DNA of 64,000 bases. It comes from JAGVPT01 sp964642725. Its GTDB lineage: Bacteria > Bacteroidota > Ignavibacteria > UBA10030 > UBA8401. Below, piece by piece: positions 61,301 through 64,000 of this stretch. Both the position numbers and the translations under genes were made by a program. The DNA lies in the NCBI GenBank assembly GCA_964642725.1, contig CAZXQG010000005.1:57568-121567 (forward strand). The letters run 5' to 3'. Within the stretch, counting starts at the first letter, position 1, and each line of letters starts with the position of its first letter. The notes beneath the pieces were generated by a model. It worked only from the letters and a program-made list of their open reading frames with translations, had not been told where the DNA came from and ran no database searches.

Positions 61301-61506
61301 TCCTCGATGATTTTGCTGACGTTGTTTTCGACTTCATAGGGAGACGCACCCGGATAGACGGTCATAATCGTCACAACGGGGATGGACATTTTGGGCAGCA
61401 GTTCATAGTTAAGCTGGAAGTAGCTGAAAAGACCGAGCACTCCCAGAACGGTGAAAACGACAACGACAAGGGTCGGCCGTTTGATTGATAATTCTGTAAT
61501 CGTCAT
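58378..61506 (-). CDS. RND efflux permease, HAE1/AcrB type
   Basis: A 1042-residue inner-membrane proton-driven pump. It has the N-terminal helix IKRPTLVVVVFTVLG, two large periplasmic loops and 12 expected membrane segments. The proton-relay Asp pair is in IGILVDDSIVVLENI. GASPYEVE and GLVAKNAILLVD motifs fit the hydrophobe/amphiphile efflux group. It is the third gene of a complete tolC-adaptor-pump operon, 18 bases from the adaptor. Confidence 0.95.
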   Translation of the reverse strand: MTITELSIKRPTLVVVVFTVLGVLGLFSYFQLNYELLPKMSIPVVTIMTVYPGASPYEVENNVSKIIEDAVSGIDKIDNVRSSSLEGLSLVIIEFKQDANIDFVVQDASRKVNAILASLPTDAKQPTVSKIAFDEIPVLRMGVTSQMDSRQFYQFMIDRVQPRISKIAGVAQVSLSGGDEREIHVNLNANKVRAYSLSVPQVVQSVRSANMDFPTGNFKDADEQFVVRVAGKFSSIEDLRRLVVGRTRLGGDIHLDEIAEIQDGKKDYTQINRVNGVTSVGIQVVKQSDANAVSVSKLVRAELKKIQDEYKKEGIVFTIAEDSSTFTLDAANAVKQDLLLAVLMVAIVMLLFLHSFRNSLIVLVAIPASLITTFGFMYAMDFSLNMMTLLGMSLVIGILVDDSIVVLENIYHHLEKGEEQRAAALHGRNEIGFAALSITMVDVVVFLPLSLVSGIVGQIMRQYALVVVGSTLTSLFVSFTITPTLASRFAKLERLTDRTLLGKFALAFERYYHRFSDFYQKLLKWALVHKTRVGLATAGLFLLSLLFPVLGLIGNEFMPQSDRGEFSVSIELAPGISIEQNNQATLSIERIFAQMPEIEKVFTGVGAQAMGSLSLSSNNLTQLNVTLVPKEKRKKSTNDVGEEIKSKLKEIPGLKVYVNPIGLFGSADQASIQIAINGTDFNEITKAAVQVEDVLRSVPGTTDVRLSSETGKPEMRIAIDRAKMAQLGLSVADVGTTLRIALTGDDQSKYRDGNTEYDIRIRFDEFNRTRTDDIGSIVFVNNRGQQIELQQFATISLSSGPTKLERRDRIGIIYVNGQTLGRPTGTIMEDFKSRVAGVQLPPGITLSYLGMEKMRAEGFTSLFLAMLTGILFIYLIMVALYDSYVYPFVVLFSIPLAMVGSMVALAATGKALSIFTMLGIIMLMGLVAKNAILLVDRTNQTRLDHGLSVYDALLEAAQSRLRPILMTTLTMIFGMLPIALSTASGSEWKSGLAWALIGGLTSSLLLTLVVVPVVYMKVDEWKEKIPAFFSKPSDIFKRFRKK

Positions 61507-61524
61507 GTCAGTTTTCCTTTATGG

Positions 61525-62589
61525 TCATTTGTTACGAACGATGACCGGAGTGTTGTCGCTCAGATTATTCATGCCGTCGGTCACGACAGTCTCTCCAACT
61601 TCAAGCCCGCTCGAGATTTCCACGTTTGTTCCGACTTCTTTATCCGCCACAACGGTACGGAGAAAGGCGATTTTGTCTTTTATGACAAATACTTTTGCAT
61701 CCTGAAAACTTCCGATGATTGCCTCGCGCGGAATGACGATCGATTCTCCGCCCGAACGCGATTTGATCGTGATCGTGACGAACATCCCGGCCCGCAACTG
61801 CTGTTTGGCATTATTGAGAAGGATTTCCACGGGATATGTGTGGCCTTCATCCCCCTTCGAACCGATGGTGAAGACTGTTCCCGCGAACGGGGTCTCCGGA
61901 TACACATCCGTCCTAACCTCCGCGGGATCCCCGACGTGGATGCGGAATACGTCTTTTTCCGCAACAAAAATTTTTGCTTTCACTTTTGAAATATCGACGA
62001 TGTTAGCAATTTGAGTCGCCTGGGGTGCACCCACAACCATCGTTCCTTCGTTCACGTAGCGTGCTGTGACAATTCCGGAAATCGGGGTTGTGATCTTCGT
62101 GTCGTTGAGCTGCCGTCTCGCCGTAATATACTGTGCTTCTGCCGACTGACATGACCACCGGGCTTGTTCGATCTGTGTGTCGGAAATCGATCCTTGCGTC
62201 GAGAGGGTGTCATACCGCTCCAGGTCTTTTTTCGCGCGCTCGTAGGTTACCTGCGCGGTCTTGTACGCAGCCTCTTTCAGTTCCCTGTCCACTTCGACCA
62301 AAACCGAGCCGGCTTTCTTGTAATCCCCGACCTCACAATCCACCTTCAGAATCCGTCCTTGCGTTTCCGACAAGACAACGACATCGTTAATTGCATTAAG
62401 CGTTCCAACCGCCGAGATTTTCTCTTCGACCGATTCTTTCTGAACGGTGACAACGGAAACCGAATATGCTGTCGCTATCGAACCGGCGCTCGACGCAGAA
62501 TTGAGTACAGCCTTGCTTCTGACGATCAGCGCGATCAGGACAACCGCGATGATGCCGCCGATGAGTAATAGTCTATTTCTTGTGCTCAT
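61525..62589 (-). CDS. RND efflux periplasmic adaptor subunit
   Basis: A 354-residue membrane-fusion protein. One N-terminal membrane anchor (residues 7-24) leads to a lipoyl-type half-motif (SAVGTLNAINDVVVLSETQG), a helical hairpin (about 95-150), the second lipoyl half PISGIVTARYVNEGTMV, and beta-barrel domains. It links the pump to the TolC protein. It lies 30 bases from the tolC gene and 18 from the pump. Confidence 0.93.
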   Translation of the reverse strand: MSTRNRLLLIGGIIAVVLIALIVRSKAVLNSASSAGSIATAYSVSVVTVQKESVEEKISAVGTLNAINDVVVLSETQGRILKVDCEVGDYKKAGSVLVEVDRELKEAAYKTAQVTYERAKKDLERYDTLSTQGSISDTQIEQARWSCQSAEAQYITARRQLNDTKITTPISGIVTARYVNEGTMVVGAPQATQIANIVDISKVKAKIFVAEKDVFRIHVGDPAEVRTDVYPETPFAGTVFTIGSKGDEGHTYPVEILLNNAKQQLRAGMFVTITIKSRSGGESIVIPREAIIGSFQDAKVFVIKDKIAFLRTVVADKEVGTNVEISSGLEVGETVVTDGMNNLSDNTPVIVRNK

Positions 62590-62619
62590 GAGTAATAACC
62601 TCTTCTGTAGTGTTCGATT

Positions 62620-63966
62620 CTATTCGCCAATCGCTTTCGAGAGCTGTGCGATCGCGAGTTCGTAGTTAACCAATGATTGAGTTAAATTCAGTCTTGCCTG
62701 CAGCAGTTCAACTTCCGCATCGCGAAGATCGGAGTTCATGGCGAGTCCTTGTTTGAACTTGCCCGTCATAATTCTGTAATTCTCTTCTGCCTGAGCCACA
62801 CCTTGCTCGGAGACCGCTTTCCGTTCCTTTGCTTTCTCTATTGAGAGAAAGCACTGTGTCACTTCAAGCGTAACGCCATCCTGAACCATCGAGAGACCTT
62901 CCTGCGCCTGCGCCAACTGTGCCTGCGCCTCAGCCGTCTGATACCCTGTTTGTCCCCAATTCCAAATGTCGTAGGAGAGGGAAACAGATATATCCCAAGT
63001 TCCTTTGAATTGATCTACCATCGGAAAGTAACGCTGGTTCGGTTGAAGGTAGCTGTAGTTTCCGACCAAGTAAATTTGGGGCCACCAACTGCCGCGAGCT
63101 GATTCGAGGCCTGCCTCCCCCGCTTTCACACGCGCGCTCATGCCGAGAATCTCCGGGCGTTTTTCCAGAGCGCGCTTGATCAGCGAATCGACCGCATCCC
63201 AGGATCTTTCGTTGACCTGGATTGTAGACGCGAGAACGATCTCCGTACGCAGAGGGAGACCGAGTGTATTGTTGAGCGCGTACATCGCCAGCTGAACGCC
63301 GTTTTCCGCATCGATCTGACGGACAAGAGCATCGGAAAGTTGAACCTGGACTTTCATGAGATCATTCTTTGTGAGGAATCCCTGTTTCATGAGATTGTCT
63401 GCGTCGGTGGCGTGGCTTTTCACTTGCGAAACATTCTCGTCGACAAAACGCTTGGCCTCGATCGCGCGGTATAGAGTCCAATACGCTTCTTCGATGCTGT
63501 AGATGATCTCAGCTCTGTCTCTGCGGAAATCTTCTTGGGATGCCCGTGCAGAGTAGTCGGCGGCTTCGATGGCGCCGGATATTTTACGCCCGGTGAAAAG
63601 CGGCTGCTGGATAGTGGCCCGTAAAGTATAGTTATCGAGAATTGTCGGCGACAGTGTCATCGCGATATCGGCGGGGGGAAAGCCCGGGGCAAAAGAATTT
63701 GCCAGAAGGGTGATCGCTTCAGGAGGAACATCGCTCAACCTGGTATAGGCACCGTTGAATTTCAGCGATGGCTCTCCAAGAGTGCTTGTTGCGTTCGCTC
63801 TGGCAGCCGCGGCATCAAGCTTGAACTGCGAGGTGTGGAGCGCCTTGCTGCTTTCAAGCCCAAGGCGGGTCGCCTCCTCGATTGTCAATGTGAGTTTCTG
63901 TTGTGCGCCTGTGCCGAATGATAAAAAGAGAAGGAGCACGACGGTTGATAATGATCGGTGTATCAT
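62620..63966 (-). CDS. TolC-family outer-membrane efflux protein
   Basis: A 448-residue outer-membrane channel. A signal peptide (to about GTGAQQ) is followed by two internally similar OEP repeats of long helices and strands; examples are LTIEEATRLGLESSKAL at the start of repeat 1 and SVSLSYDIWNWGQTGYQ in repeat 2. It is the first gene of the efflux operon. Only 34 bases upstream are in the window, so its promoter and any regulator gene are not seen. Confidence 0.93.
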   Translation of the reverse strand: MIHRSLSTVVLLLFLSFGTGAQQKLTLTIEEATRLGLESSKALHTSQFKLDAAAARANATSTLGEPSLKFNGAYTRLSDVPPEAITLLANSFAPGFPPADIAMTLSPTILDNYTLRATIQQPLFTGRKISGAIEAADYSARASQEDFRRDRAEIIYSIEEAYWTLYRAIEAKRFVDENVSQVKSHATDADNLMKQGFLTKNDLMKVQVQLSDALVRQIDAENGVQLAMYALNNTLGLPLRTEIVLASTIQVNERSWDAVDSLIKRALEKRPEILGMSARVKAGEAGLESARGSWWPQIYLVGNYSYLQPNQRYFPMVDQFKGTWDISVSLSYDIWNWGQTGYQTAEAQAQLAQAQEGLSMVQDGVTLEVTQCFLSIEKAKERKAVSEQGVAQAEENYRIMTGKFKQGLAMNSDLRDAEVELLQARLNLTQSLVNYELAIAQLSKAIGE

Positions 63967-64000
63967 TGTTTCCTCGTATTATGGGTGTGTGCGGCTTTGC

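Overview
The window is a gene-dense stretch of a bacterial chromosome with roughly balanced base composition. Several things suggest a Gram-negative heterotroph of the FCB group, near Chlorobi/Ignavibacteria: a rpsF-rpsR-rplI cluster without ssb, a short-LID adenylate kinase, adjacent psd-pssA, lysine 6-transaminase, TolC/RND efflux, and outer-membrane-type lipoproteins. This placement is an inference from gene content; there is no rRNA in the window to test it. I see no tRNA, prophage, CRISPR array or transposase gene.

Layout. 1-4.9 kb (+): 3' end of prs, then L25, pth, rpsF, rpsR, rplI, a clear terminator, and argH. 4.9-18.5 kb (-): exported M28 peptidase, a small membrane protein, M24 aminopeptidase, groES-groEL under a sigma70 promoter fused to a perfect CIRCE operator, then a long same-strand chain plsY, degQ-like protease, purB, aldehyde dehydrogenase, lysine aminotransferase, nadE, rsmI. 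18.7-22.3 kb (+): larB and a reverse transsulfuration operon (CBS, a small PCP_red-like protein, cystathionine lyase). 22.3-28.9 kb (-): NUDIX, ndk, sucD, gatA, two tatA genes, purQ, purS, pssA, psd. 29.1-36.2 kb (+): a tiny promoter-to-terminator unit, nif3-like gene, zinc-ribbon coiled coil, RNase H, rnpB, recJ, yebC, ruvC, ruvA.

36.2-50.7 kb is more accessory: dinB, an acetyltransferase, a hydrolase, several DUF and membrane proteins, an M13 peptidase, a racemase, a two-domain tandem adenylate kinase, an esterase, a decayed thioredoxin-like gene, and a molybdopterin oxidoreductase with its cytochrome b partner. 50.9-58.1 kb (-) holds two compact operons that look like a small lipid or polyketide pathway: methyltransferase, SRPBCC cyclase, ketoacyl synthase and FAD oxidoreductase; then fatty-acid hydroxylase, ABC exporter and dienelactone hydrolase. 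A CuA-type lipoprotein lies between them. 58.4-64 kb is a complete tolC-adaptor-RND efflux operon.

The most unusual features are non-coding. Six intergenic spots carry degenerate arrays with strict 7-base periodicity (often close to TTCTAAG or TTCTNAC), some running into the ends of neighbouring genes. Three intergenic elements of 130-165 bp share the same roughly 19-bp terminal inverted repeat and look like a MITE family. A 33-codon reading frame at 29.1 kb has its own promoter and terminator and almost no room for a leader.
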